Below, in pieces: positions 1 to 6,777 of a stretch of DNA of 16,001 nucleotides (positions within the stretch are counted from its first letter, which is position 1; each line of letters opens with the position of its first letter). The stretch is from assembly GCA_902762335.1 (NCBI GenBank), contig CACWNZ010000057.1:1-16001 (forward strand), given 5' to 3'. Below the pieces are notes generated by a model that worked only from the letters and a program-made list of their open reading frames with translations, was not told the origin of the DNA and did not search any database. The DNA comes from an uncultured Ruminococcus sp. Its GTDB lineage: Bacteria > Bacillota > Clostridia > Oscillospirales > Acutalibacteraceae. The translations under genes were made by a program, and so were the position numbers.

Positions 1-462
1 CTGTGCAGTATGCTTCAGGCGATAGGGCGCATGGATGTTCCGCTCAAGCTGTTTGCAGTGGGCATGGTCATCAAGATAGTAGTCAACTTTATCCTTGTGG
101 GTATCCCCGAGGTGAATATACAGGGCGCGAATATCGGCTCTATAGTCTGCTACGGCTTCGTTACCGTGGTCGCGCTGTTCGTGCTGTGCAGGGAAACGAA
201 GATAATACCCGATTTCGTTTCTATATTCGTCAAGCCCCTGCTTGCGGGCATAGTCTGCGGCGCAGCGGCGTTTTTCTCCGAGCTGTTCTTCGACCTCTTC
301 TTCAGACAGACTATCGCAACGCTGCTTGCAGTGCTTACTGCCATCGTAGTTTATATAATCGCTCTGTTCGTATTCAAGGCGATAAAGAGAGAGGACGTTC
401 TCCAGATGCCCAAAGGAAATAAAATCATAAAACTACTTGAAAAAAGAAAGCTTATAAGGTAA
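1..462 (+). CDS. C-terminal part of SpoVB/YabM-type polysaccharide or lipid flippase (partial)
   Basis: The frame is open from the first base, so the gene begins upstream; 153 codons are visible before TAA at 460-462. The protein is strongly hydrophobic with about four membrane helices separated by short basic loops, and ends in a basic tail. This fits the last helices of the MOP/MATE-like flippase superfamily (SpoVB, YabM, MurJ-like), which move lipid-linked cell-wall or polysaccharide precursors across the membrane. Context supports the call: in Bacillus subtilis, yabM sits directly upstream of yabN (mazG), yabO, yabP, yabQ, divIC and yabR, the same order seen here. Which subfamily it belongs to cannot be decided from the C-terminus alone. 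Confidence 0.75.
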   Translation: MCSMLQAIGRMDVPLKLFAVGMVIKIVVNFILVGIPEVNIQGANIGSIVCYGFVTVVALFVLCRETKIIPDFVSIFVKPLLAGIVCGAAAFFSELFFDLFFRQTIATLLAVLTAIVVYIIALFVFKAIKREDVLQMPKGNKIIKLLEKRKLIR

Positions 463-465
463 AAT
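437..465 (+). promoter_or_regulatory. Candidate sigma-A promoter for mazG
   Basis: TTGAAA at 437-442 and TAAAAT at 460-465 are separated by 17 bp and overlap the end of the flippase gene. A second -10-like TATAAT at 468-473 has no well-spaced -35. It is a sequence match only. Confidence 0.4.
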
Positions 466-507
466 AATATAATGTACGGCAAACCGACAAAAAAGGAGAT
501 GTGATCT

Positions 508-1305
508 GTGGATTTTGAATTCAAGGAGCACTATGACGTCTACGATCTTTTTGAAATAGTAAAGATCCTTCGCTCCCCCGAGGGCTGCCCGTGGGATAAG
601 GTGCAGACCCACGAGACGATAAGGAGCGAATTTATCGAGGAGGTCTATGAGGCGGTAGAGGCTATTGATGAAAAGGATCCTGTGCATCTTCGCGAGGAGC
701 TTGGAGACGTGCTTCTGCAGGTCGTTTTTCACTGCGTTCTTGAGAACGAGAAAAACAGCTTCGAGCTTGACGACGTTGCCGATGACGTTTGCAAAAAGAT
801 GATACTCAGGCACCCTCACGTATTCGGCAATACGACTGCCGAAACTCCCGAGGAGGTACTGAAAAACTGGGATCAGATAAAAATGCAGTCCAAATCCCAG
901 AGCAGGGTCAGTGAAACGCTCGAAAGCGTATCAAAGGCTCTGCCGTCGCTCATGAGGAGCGACAAGCTAATAAAACGTGCCGAAAGAGCCGGCTTTGCAA
1001 ATCCCGATGCAAGAGAGAATATCTCTGCTATAAGGGCAAGGCTCGATGCGCTTGAGGCGGCGGTCGAAAACGGCGGCGCCGATGAATGCGGCGGGGAGAT
1101 AGGGGAGCTTCTGTTCTCCGTGTCAAGACTGTCAAGGTCGCTGAAAACAGACTGCGAAAAATCGCTGTATGATGCCTGTGACAGATTCACAAAGCAGTTT
1201 AGTGAGCTTGAGGCTTACGCTGCTGAGAACGGCATTGATATACAGAAATCAGATCCCTCGGAGCTTAGCGCGCTGTGGGATGCTGTTTCAAAACAATCAT
1301 ACTAA
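508..1305 (+). CDS. mazG: Nucleoside triphosphate pyrophosphohydrolase MazG (YabN-like)
   Basis: This cytoplasmic house-cleaning enzyme hydrolyses (d)NTPs to monophosphate and pyrophosphate. The N-terminal MazG domain (about residues 10-115) is complete: a GCPWDKVQTH motif, then EFIEEVYEAVEAI and EELGDVLLQVVFH, which supply the acidic residues that bind magnesium. The second MazG repeat (about residues 150-245) is recognisable but degenerate: the usual EExxE helix reads RLDALEAA and the usual ExGD reads EIGELLF. The start is GTG at 508, chosen because AAGGAG at 493-498 is well placed and the next residues match the family. At 265 aa the length is usual. It lies between the flippase and hup, as in the yab cluster. 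Confidence 0.95.
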   Translation: MDFEFKEHYDVYDLFEIVKILRSPEGCPWDKVQTHETIRSEFIEEVYEAVEAIDEKDPVHLREELGDVLLQVVFHCVLENEKNSFELDDVADDVCKKMILRHPHVFGNTTAETPEEVLKNWDQIKMQSKSQSRVSETLESVSKALPSLMRSDKLIKRAERAGFANPDARENISAIRARLDALEAAVENGGADECGGEIGELLFSVSRLSRSLKTDCEKSLYDACDRFTKQFSELEAYAAENGIDIQKSDPSELSALWDAVSKQSY

Positions 1306-1326
1306 ATTACACGGAGGAAAGTCAAA

Positions 1327-1615
1327 ATGAACAAAACAGATCTTATCGGTATCGTAGCCGAAAAAGCAGAGCTCTCAAAGAAGGATCTCAAAGAAGGATG
1401 CAGAAAAGGCAGTAACTGCATTATTCGATGCTATCGTTGAGAACGTTGCAGCCGGCAACGAGATCCGTATCGTTGGCTTCGGCACCTTTGAGCGCCACGA
1501 AAGAGGAGAGAGAACAGGCTGCAATCCTCAGACAAAGGAGAAGATCACTATCCCCGCATCAAAGGTACCCGCATTCAAGGCAGGCAAGGCATTCAAGGAT
1601 GCGGTTGATAAGTGA
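1327..1615 (+). pseudogene. hup: DNA-binding protein HU, frameshifted by a 13-bp tandem duplication
   Basis: HU is a small histone-like dimer that bends and compacts DNA. The N-terminus (ATG 1327, GGAGG at 1313-1317) reads MNKTDLIGIVAEKAELSKKD, typical of HU. The frame then passes into a tandem copy of 13 bp and stops at TGA 1438-1440 after 37 codons. The rest of HU is intact in another frame from about 1397 to TGA 1613-1615, including AVTALFDAIVENVAAG, RIVGFGTFERHER and the PASKVPAFKAGKAFKDAV tail. Removing one 13-bp copy restores a 91-codon gene, exactly the normal HU length. The lesion may be real, reversible, or an assembly error; HU is normally important and often the only copy. Confidence 0.93.
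1374..1399 (+). repeat. 13-bp perfect tandem duplication inside hup
   Basis: The unit CTCAAAGAAGGAT occurs twice head-to-tail at 1374-1386 and 1387-1399. Periodicity 13 extends one further base to the left (T at 1373). Because 13 is not a multiple of three it shifts the hup frame; the single-unit version would read the canonical ELSKKDAEKAVTALF. Confidence 0.97.
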
Positions 1616-1636
1616 TCGCAGTTAATCTTCACAGGC

Positions 1637-1666
1637 AGAGCCGTTCATCAGCAACGGCTCTTTTTT
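1637..1666 (+). terminator. Intrinsic terminator after hup
   Basis: A perfect 9-bp stem, AGAGCCGTT (1637-1645) with AACGGCTCT (1653-1661), has a 7-nt loop and a run of six T (1661-1666). It lies just after the hup stop and 21 bp before rqcP, so rqcP probably depends on partial read-through. Confidence 0.9.
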
Positions 1667-1687
1667 CTTATGCAGGGAGATGATAAA

Positions 1688-1933
1688 ATGAGACTCGATA
1701 AATACCTTAAGGTATCCAGACTGATAAAAAGAAGAACGGTAGCGAACGAGGCCTGCGATGCGGGCAGAGTGACCGCAAACGGCAAGCCCGCAAGGGCATC
1801 GTACGAGGTAAAGACGGGTGATATTCTTGAGATAAGCATGGGCGCCCACCCTATAAAGGCTGAGGTCATAAGCGTAAACGAATATGCCAAAAAGGACGAG
1901 GCGGCGCTTATGTACAGGATCATCAATGAATAA
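1688..1933 (+). CDS. rqcP: S4-domain RNA-binding protein RqcP (YabO/Hsp15-like)
   Basis: The protein is 81 aa and is almost entirely an S4 RNA-binding domain: MRLDKYLKVSRLIKRRTVANE, then AGRVTANGKPARASYEVKTGD. Family knowledge: RqcP (YabO) binds stalled 50S subunits and helps RqcH add alanine tails to stuck nascent chains during ribosome quality control. The start is ATG 1688, preceded by GGGAG at 1675-1679 with 8-nt spacing; an in-frame upstream ATG at 1670 lies in the terminator T-run and has no ribosome site. It sits between hup and yabP, its conserved position in Bacillota. Confidence 0.92.
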   Translation: MRLDKYLKVSRLIKRRTVANEACDAGRVTANGKPARASYEVKTGDILEISMGAHPIKAEVISVNEYAKKDEAALMYRIINE

Positions 1934-1987
1934 TCCGCGCTGCGCCTGAATATCCTTGAATAAACCGATATTTAAGGAGCAGGTGCC

Positions 1988-2269
1988 ATGCAGAGGGAAG
2001 AGAGCGCAGCCGTGAGAAAAAAGCACGGCGTTATCCTTGAGGACAGAAAAAATCTGACTCTGACGGGAGTAAAGGACGTTTCGGGCTTTGACGAGCAGAA
2101 GATAGCCCTTAACACCGAGCTCGGCGAGCTTTTGATAAAGGGCGAGGGACTTCATATAAACGACTTCAGCAACGAAACGGGAGAGCTTACTCTTAACGGA
2201 GAGATAAGTTCCCTCGTCTACGGGCAAAAGCAGCCCGAGGGCGGCTTTTTCTCAAGACTGTTCAGGTAG
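1988..2269 (+). CDS. yabP: Sporulation protein YabP
   Basis: This 93-aa protein is of the YabP/YqfC type, with the pattern KHGVILEDRKNLTLTGVKDVSGFDEQKI followed by GELLIKGEGLHIND and GELTLNGEISSLVYG, predicted all-beta. It has no signal peptide or membrane segment. Family members are needed for normal spore formation in Bacillus subtilis, where yabP and yabQ are transcribed in the mother cell; the biochemical role is not well defined. AAGGAG at 1974-1979 precedes ATG 1988. It is followed after 8 bp by yabQ, the usual pairing. Confidence 0.92.
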   Translation: MQREESAAVRKKHGVILEDRKNLTLTGVKDVSGFDEQKIALNTELGELLIKGEGLHINDFSNETGELTLNGEISSLVYGQKQPEGGFFSRLFR

Positions 2270-2277
2270 GTGACGGT

Positions 2278-2706
2278 ATGCAGCCCACACTGCCTGAGCA
2301 GACCCTTATATTTTTACGAGCCTTCGCAGCGGGCGCGCTCTTAGCCGTACTGTATACGGCGCTGTCCTGCATAAGGGCGGTATCCGAAAGGAACGGAAGG
2401 CTGCTTTTCTTCGGCGATCTTCTTTTTGCCCTGCTTGCGGGAGCAGTGAGCTTTTTATATTCCCTCGCAGTGTCGGACGGTCAGCTCAGAGCCTACGTTA
2501 TAGCCGCCGAGCTTGCCGCTTTTTTTGCGGTATATCTCACACTCGGCAGACTGCTCGTACAGGGCGCGCGCAGGCTTGCGGGATATATAAAACGGCTTTG
2601 CGGCAGACTGTTGAAGCCCATAACCGCATTGATTTCACGGATCGCGGCATCAGCCCGCAGAATACGTCACAATATGTCGAAAAAGTTGAAAAAAAGCAAA
2701 ATATGA
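2278..2706 (+). CDS. yabQ: Spore cortex biosynthesis membrane protein YabQ
   Basis: This 142-aa membrane protein has three clear hydrophobic helices at about residues 9-30, 41-62 and 68-91, then an amphipathic, arginine- and lysine-rich C-terminal tail. In Bacillus subtilis YabQ sits in the membranes around the forespore and is required for cortex peptidoglycan formation. The start is ATG 2278; the ribosome site (AGGTGA overlapping the yabP stop) is weak, suggesting coupling to yabP translation. Sequence identity is low in this family, so the call leans on topology and position between yabP and divIC. Confidence 0.87.
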   Translation: MQPTLPEQTLIFLRAFAAGALLAVLYTALSCIRAVSERNGRLLFFGDLLFALLAGAVSFLYSLAVSDGQLRAYVIAAELAAFFAVYLTLGRLLVQGARRLAGYIKRLCGRLLKPITALISRIAASARRIRHNMSKKLKKSKI

Positions 2707-2707
2707 C

Positions 2708-2737
2708 TTGCAAAATACTGCCGTAATGTAGTATAAT
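2708..2737 (+). promoter_or_regulatory. Sigma-A promoter for divIC-yabR
   Basis: TTGCAA at 2708-2713 and a perfect TATAAT at 2732-2737 are separated by 18 bp, starting just after the yabQ stop and 47 bp before the divIC start. It would let vegetative division genes be expressed independently of the sporulation genes upstream. Confidence 0.7.
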
Positions 2738-2784
2738 CATAAGTATCAATTCTATTGTCTATTATTGGCGAAAGGGGGAGCAGC

Positions 2785-3144
2785 ATGGCAAAAAGGAACG
2801 TAAAGCCCGAAAAGCCCAAGAGTACCAAAAAGGATCGCAGCGCGCGCAAAGCAAAGAAAAAAATGAATTGGATACTCTATATAGCAGTAGTGGCTTTGGT
2901 CATCTATATTGCCGTTGTCATTGTGGATCAGAACGTAAAGATCCGCACGGCAAAGGAGCAGCTCTCCGAGCTTGACGAGAGCATACACATTCAGGATATC
3001 AGACTTGCCGAGCTCAAGAACGTAGCCGATCATGCCGAAAAGGACGACTATGATGCGTTCGCCGCTTATATCGAGCGTAAGGCGAGAGAATTGGATTATG
3101 TAAAAAGCGGTGAGGTTGTTTATATTAACATTGCCGGTAACTGA
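2785..3144 (+). CDS. divIC: Septum formation initiator DivIC/FtsB-like protein
   Basis: This 119-aa bitopic division protein has a highly basic cytoplasmic N-terminus (residues 1-27, rich in K and R), one membrane helix (about 28-47, NWILYIAVVALVIYIAVVIV) and a short extracytoplasmic coiled coil (about 48-80). DivIC joins FtsL and DivIB in the divisome and helps activate septal wall synthesis. The start is ATG 2785, placed 5 nt after GGGGGAG; the in-frame ATG at 2755 lacks a ribosome site. It has its own sigma-A promoter upstream and yabR directly downstream, as in the Bacillus cluster. Confidence 0.9.
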   Translation: MAKRNVKPEKPKSTKKDRSARKAKKKMNWILYIAVVALVIYIAVVIVDQNVKIRTAKEQLSELDESIHIQDIRLAELKNVADHAEKDDYDAFAAYIERKARELDYVKSGEVVYINIAGN

Positions 3145-3164
3145 GAGGAGAAGACTGTTAGCTT

Positions 3165-3632
3165 ATGAGTCTTGAGGTTGGAATGGTCGTAGAAGGAAAG
3201 GTCACAGGCATTACAAAGTTCGGAGCCTTTGTAGACCTTGAAAACGGAAAAACAGGCATGGTGCATATCTCAGAGGTAGCGCCCACGTACGTTAATGACA
3301 TTAAGGATCATCTTAAGGAGGGTCAGGTCGTAAAGGTCAGGATCCTCAGCATAGGAGATGACGGCAAGATCGGTCTTTCCATAAAAAAGGCTTTGCCCCC
3401 CCGCGCCGACGGCGGCGGCAGACCGCACAGAAGCAGCTCCGATCGTCCGCAGAAGCAGCACACAAGTCCGAGCTCATACGAATGGCAGCCCGCAAGGCAG
3501 TCCGAATCCGCAAGCTTTGAGGATATGCTCTCAAAATTCAAGCAGACGAGCGATGAGAAAATATCAAATCTCAAGCGCGCAAACGAATCCAGACGCGGCG
3601 CTTCAAGACGAGGCAATTTCTCCAAGCCCTGA
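3165..3632 (+). CDS. yabR: S1 RNA-binding domain protein YabR
   Basis: The protein is 155 aa. Residues 1-73 form a canonical S1 OB-fold: VGMVVEGKVTGITKFGAFVDLENGKTG, then MVHISEVA and GQVVKVRILSIG. The rest is low-complexity and basic (R, S, G, Q), with a short conserved tail FEDMLSKFKQTSDEK typical of clostridial YabR/general-stress-protein-13 proteins. It probably binds RNA or ribosomes; the precise role is unknown. AGGAG at 3146-3150 is 14 nt before ATG 3165, rather long, but the MSLEVG start matches the family. It ends the cluster at a strong terminator. Confidence 0.92.
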   Translation: MSLEVGMVVEGKVTGITKFGAFVDLENGKTGMVHISEVAPTYVNDIKDHLKEGQVVKVRILSIGDDGKIGLSIKKALPPRADGGGRPHRSSSDRPQKQHTSPSSYEWQPARQSESASFEDMLSKFKQTSDEKISNLKRANESRRGASRRGNFSKP

Positions 3633-3645
3633 ATAAAATACTTAC

Positions 3646-3670
3646 AGAGCCGCGCGGCGGCTCTTTTTTT
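3646..3670 (+). terminator. Intrinsic terminator after yabR
   Basis: A perfect 8-bp stem, AGAGCCGC (3646-3653) with GCGGCTCT (3657-3664), has a 3-nt loop and seven T (3664-3670). It closes the divIC-yabR unit. Confidence 0.93.
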
Positions 3671-3699
3671 CTATATTTCTTTACGAAAGGCTGAATATC

Positions 3700-4875
3700 A
3701 TGATAATAACCAATGCCCTGATATACACCTGCGATGACGGGAACACGGTAATCAAGGACGGCTATATCCGAATAGCCGACGGCAAAATAATCGGAACGGG
3801 CAGCATGAGCGCTCTCGGTGATATCGACGAGGAAGCTCTTGATGCAAAGGGCAGACCGGTCTATCCGGGCTTTGTAGACGCGCATACACATCTCGGAATG
3901 TTCGGCGATTCCCTCACCTTCGAGGGTGACGACGGCAACGAGGATACCGACCCGGTAATGCCTCAGCTCAGGGCGATAGATGCGATAAACCCGCTCGACG
4001 GCTATTTTGACGAGGCTTTTGCGGCAGGAGTTACCACCGTCCTTACAGGTCCGGGCAGCGCAAATCCCGTTGCAGGACAGATAGCCGCGATCAAGACCTA
4101 CGGCAAGAGAATAGATAAAATGATAATAAAGGCTCCCGCGGGAATAAAATTCGCCCTCGGAGAGAATCCCAAGTCGACCTATAACGACAAGGAGCAGACC
4201 CCCGTTACCCGCATGGCTACGGCGGCGCTTATCCGTGAGATGCTCATAAAGGGCAGAAAATACTATATCGACAAGAAAAACTACGAAAACGACAGGGAAA
4301 ACTATGACGAGCCCGAGTTCGATATGAAGGCGGACGCGCTGCTCCCGCTGTTCAAAAAGGAGATACCCGCTCATTTCCACGTTCACAGGGCGGACGATAT
4401 TTTCACGGCGGTGCGCATAGCAAATGAATTCGATATTCCCTACATTCTTGTTCACGCGACAGAGGCTTATATGGTGCTCGATGAGCTTGCGGGGGAAAGG
4501 GCTCTCGGTATTCTTGCGGGTCCCGTTTTAACGGACAGAAGCAAGCCCGAGCTTAGTCATCAGACCCCGTCCGCTGCGGGAATGCTCTCCGCTTACGGTA
4601 TCCCCACGGCTATCATCACCGACCACCCCGAGACCCCCGTTCAGTATCTTCTTCTCTGCGCCGCAGTAGCCGTTCGCAGCGGAATGGACAGGACACAGGC
4701 GCTCAGGGCGGTGACTATCACACCCGCCTGTATCTGCGGCATAGACGACAGGGTAGGCTCTCTCGAAAAGGGCAAGGACGCCGATATAGTCATTTACGAC
4801 GGCGATCCCCTCGATATCACCTGCAAGCCCGCTGCCGTTATCATTGACGGAAAGGTCGTAAAAAACTCACTATAG
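3700..4875 (+). CDS. Metal-dependent amidohydrolase (imidazolonepropionase/dihydroorotase superfamily)
   Basis: The protein is 391 aa. The N-terminal beta-sandwich start (MIITNALIYT, IADGKIIGTG) leads to the metal-binding motif VDAHTHLG (H62, H64). Other likely ligands are the histidines in HFHVH (225, 227, 229), H252 in LVHATEAY and D308 in ITDHPE. The C-terminal sandwich returns at SLEKGKDADIVIYDGDPLD. The stretch APAGIKFALGENPK occupies the place where many relatives carry a carboxylated lysine, as in a subgroup of uncharacterised bacterial amidohydrolases. Substrate is unknown; cyclic amides or dipeptides are typical of the superfamily. It has a weak ribosome site (GAAAGG) and is monocistronic: terminator upstream, promoter of hpf downstream. 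Confidence 0.88.
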   Translation: MIITNALIYTCDDGNTVIKDGYIRIADGKIIGTGSMSALGDIDEEALDAKGRPVYPGFVDAHTHLGMFGDSLTFEGDDGNEDTDPVMPQLRAIDAINPLDGYFDEAFAAGVTTVLTGPGSANPVAGQIAAIKTYGKRIDKMIIKAPAGIKFALGENPKSTYNDKEQTPVTRMATAALIREMLIKGRKYYIDKKNYENDRENYDEPEFDMKADALLPLFKKEIPAHFHVHRADDIFTAVRIANEFDIPYILVHATEAYMVLDELAGERALGILAGPVLTDRSKPELSHQTPSAAGMLSAYGIPTAIITDHPETPVQYLLLCAAVAVRSGMDRTQALRAVTITPACICGIDDRVGSLEKGKDADIVIYDGDPLDITCKPAAVIIDGKVVKNSL

Positions 4876-4938
4876 TGCCGTTGTGATAATGTCTAAATTT
4901 GTTACTTAAAATTTTTATATATATTTTCGCAAATGTAT

Positions 4939-4966
4939 TTGATTTTTTTGTTTATTGTGTTATAAT
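4939..4966 (+). promoter_or_regulatory. Strong sigma-A promoter for hpf with extended -10
   Basis: TTGATT at 4939-4944, a 16-bp spacer and TGTTATAAT ending at 4966 (extended TGn plus perfect -10) lie in a very AT-rich stretch (about 4893-4970) after the amidohydrolase gene. This predicts a leader of about 65 nt before the hpf start at 5039. Confidence 0.75.
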
Positions 4967-5038
4967 ATAGTTGACCTTGATACCTGTTCTGAGTAGAATT
5001 TGGTAAAAGGGGACATTAAACCCAAGGAGGTTCGGCTT

Positions 5039-5578
5039 ATGAAATACAACATTGTAGGAAGAAAGGTCAATCTTAGAGATAACTTTAAGGAGCGTGTTTA
5101 CAAAAAACTCGGTAAATTTGAAAGGATCTATTCAGAGGATGCTGAGGCTACCGTTACCGTTACTCTTGAAAAAAACAGACAGACCGTTGAGGTAACTATC
5201 CGCGACGGCGCAATGGTATACCGTGCCGAAAGCTCTGCTCTTGAAATGAACGATGCGCTTGATTCGGTCGTTGATATACTTGCAGGTCAGATAAGAAAGA
5301 ACAAGACCAAGCTCAGCAAAAAGATGAAGGCTGAATCCCTCGAGCAGTATTTCCTCGAGTATAACGAGCCTTCCGACGACGTAATGAAGGACGACGACTA
5401 TACCGTAGTCCGCACCAAGAATATCGCGGTCAAGCCCCTCAGCGTAGAGGAGGCTATCCTTCAGATGAATATGATAGGTCACGAGTTCTTTATGTTCCTC
5501 AACAGCGCTACCAACACCATAAACGTTGTTTACAAGCGCAAGGGGAATACCTACGGTCTGCTCGAGCCTGAGTTCTGA
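5039..5578 (+). CDS. hpf: Long-form ribosome hibernation promoting factor HPF
   Basis: The protein is 179 aa. The N-terminal S30AE domain (residues 1-100: MKYNIVGRKVNLRDNFKERV, KKLGKFERIYSED, VTVTLEKNRQTVEVTI) binds the 30S decoding centre. After a linker, the C-terminal domain (about 118-179) reads VVRTKNIAVKPLSVEEAILQMNMIGHEFFMFLN and ends in VVYKRKGNTYGLLEPEF. It makes long HPF dimerise 70S ribosomes into inactive 100S particles in stationary phase. The start is ATG 5039 behind a perfect AAGGAGG (5024-5030). It is a single-gene unit between a strong promoter and a bidirectional terminator. Confidence 0.97.
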   Translation: MKYNIVGRKVNLRDNFKERVYKKLGKFERIYSEDAEATVTVTLEKNRQTVEVTIRDGAMVYRAESSALEMNDALDSVVDILAGQIRKNKTKLSKKMKAESLEQYFLEYNEPSDDVMKDDDYTVVRTKNIAVKPLSVEEAILQMNMIGHEFFMFLNSATNTINVVYKRKGNTYGLLEPEF

Positions 5579-5607
5579 TGACCGATCTTAAAATATAAAA
5601 AATATAA

Positions 5608-5651
5608 GGGCGCTGCTGCAAGGGCATATCGATTCCCCTGCGGCGGCGCCC
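5608..5651. terminator. Bidirectional terminator between convergent hpf and the minus-strand operon
   Basis: A long GC-rich hairpin pairs 5608-5624 with 5635-5651 (17 positions, one mismatch, two G-U pairs on the plus strand). GTTTCGTTATTT follows on the plus strand, and an A-rich stretch on the other side gives a T-rich tail on the minus strand. It separates hpf from the convergent 125-aa gene. Confidence 0.8.
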
Positions 5652-5657
5652 GTTTCG

Positions 5658-6035
5658 TTATTTCAGAAAGCCCCTTCGCTTTGCGTTCTCTATCTCATAT
5701 TTATATCCGCCGCAGTCCCACCTTACCACGCGGAAACGCTCTCCGTCAGCCTCAAGCTGCTGCGGTCTTTTGCCGTAATAGCACTCAAGCACCCCGGTTA
5801 TCTTCCTTACCGAAGGCACGAATACCCTTCCCGTCTTTTTCCGCACGAGTTGAAGAGCCTCAAAAAGCTCCTTTATATCCTCAGCGGAAAATTCGTTTAT
5901 CCCGTAATATACCAAAACGTCAACGCTGCTCTTTATCAGCCCGAAGCTCTCAAGCCCGCTGTTGTCTATCATCGTGTCGGGCGATAGATAAAAGAACCTC
6001 ACCTCGTCAAGCTCTATCCTGTCGGCTATACCCAT
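5658..6035 (-). CDS. Hypothetical protein coupled to the DUF4364-like gene
   Basis: I do not recognise this 125-aa protein. It is soluble, with mixed alpha/beta composition: an acidic first half (MGIADRIELDEVRFFYLSPD, then a likely helix SAEDIKELFEALQLVRKKTG) and a C-terminal beta-like segment rich in R, W and Y (ERFRVVRWDCGGYKYEIE). Its ATG (6035-6033) follows directly on the TAA of the upstream gene (6038-6036), with GAGGAG inside that gene as ribosome site, so translation is almost certainly coupled. Codon use resembles its neighbours. It probably works with the DUF4364-like protein; no function can be assigned. Confidence 0.8.
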   Translation of the reverse strand: MGIADRIELDEVRFFYLSPDTMIDNSGLESFGLIKSSVDVLVYYGINEFSAEDIKELFEALQLVRKKTGRVFVPSVRKITGVLECYYGKRPQQLEADGERFRVVRWDCGGYKYEIENAKRRGFLK

Positions 6036-6626
6036 TTATTTCAGCTCCTCAAGCGCAGACCTTATCATGTCGTTGTCTCCCGTAGCGCCTGCCAATATCA
6101 CCGAATACAGCCTCTGCGGGTTTTTATAGAAGCTCCTTTTTATCCTGTTCGCCTCGGATATATCAGGCACAAACAGCATCAGCGCCATAAGCTCCCTTAT
6201 CCCGTCGCATATCTTCAGCTCAACGCTGTAGCCGCCGCCCTCTGCGCGCTTTATCCTCACGGGGTTTTCGTTTTCGTTTTTTCTTATCCTTACCAGACCC
6301 GCCGCCGCCGCCGCCGCCTTCTGTCTGATAGAAAGGCTCAGCATTGTGCTCAGCTGCGATGCTATCAGCCTGCCGTTGTCGGTTATGGCTATATATCGCT
6401 TTTCCTCGTCGGTGTATTCTATGTTTTTGTGCTTTATAAGCTCCGAAAGCGCGCTCATAGTCTCAAAGTAATTCGCAAAGCCGTTCTCCTGAAATATCTC
6501 CGTCAGATCGTCCGTTCTGAACGGCTTGCCTACGCAGTCTAAAATATAGCACAGCATTATGCCTATATCCGACCTGCTCCTCAGTCCGCCCGGCTCTATC
6601 CCCCCGGTAAAGGCATCATAATCCAT
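6036..6626 (-). CDS. DUF4364 family protein (winged-helix-like)
   Basis: The protein is 196 aa. The N-terminal third (about residues 15-85) looks like a winged-helix DNA-binding fold: DIGIMLCYILDCVGKPFRTDDLTEIFQENGFANYFETMSALSELIKHKNI, followed by a wing-like YTDEEKRYIAITDNGRLIAS. The rest contains a hydrophobic beta/alpha domain with VELKICDGIRELMALMLFVPD. This pattern matches my memory of the DUF4364 family, found across Clostridia and of unknown function; a transcriptional regulator or adaptor is likely. AAGGAGG lies upstream of the ATG on the minus strand. It is first gene of a two-gene operon and shares a promoter region with the divergent HAD gene. Confidence 0.83.
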   Translation of the reverse strand: MDYDAFTGGIEPGGLRSRSDIGIMLCYILDCVGKPFRTDDLTEIFQENGFANYFETMSALSELIKHKNIEYTDEEKRYIAITDNGRLIASQLSTMLSLSIRQKAAAAAAGLVRIRKNENENPVRIKRAEGGGYSVELKICDGIRELMALMLFVPDISEANRIKRSFYKNPQRLYSVILAGATGDNDMIRSALEELK

Positions 6627-6658
6627 AACAGCAGCCTCCTTGCCTGTATTCTTATATT

Positions 6659-6686
6659 ATTATATCATATTCCGAAAAAAATCCAA
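6659..6686 (-). promoter_or_regulatory. Promoter for the DUF4364-like operon
   Basis: On the minus strand, TTGGAT (6686-6681) and a perfect TATAAT (6664-6659) are separated by 16 bp, about 32 bp ahead of the ATG. The -10 lies in a 17-bp string also found upstream of the PAP2 gene. Confidence 0.6.
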
Positions 6687-6704
6687 GAAAAAGATACATA
6701 ATAA

Positions 6705-6733
6705 TTGAAATTATCTTGCCGATGTATTAAAAT
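6705..6733 (+). promoter_or_regulatory. Promoter for the HAD hydrolase gene
   Basis: TTGAAA at 6705-6710 and TAAAAT at 6728-6733 have an ideal 17-bp spacer, 45 bp before the HAD start. It is divergent from the DUF4364-like promoter. Confidence 0.6.
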
Positions 6734-6777
6734 AATAGCAGCGTTTATAAAATAATCAGTAAAAGGAAGTGCAGCCG

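Noticed and set aside
3..422. 139-aa plus-strand ORF and the large minus-strand ORFs antisense to yabQ, amidohydrolase, trkH and rsmA
   Set aside because: They are shadows of genes with clear family matches; composition is low-quality (His/Arg/Tyr-rich) and no ribosome sites support them.
1428..1625. Separate 65-aa gene inside hup
   Set aside because: It is in the wrong frame, has no ribosome site and overlaps the frameshifted HU; only the HU reading has family similarity.
6301..6322. GCC/CCG triplet repeat (poly-Ala tract) in the DUF4364-like gene as a contingency locus
   Set aside because: It is short, in frame, imperfect and encodes a helix-compatible alanine run; no sign of frame variation.
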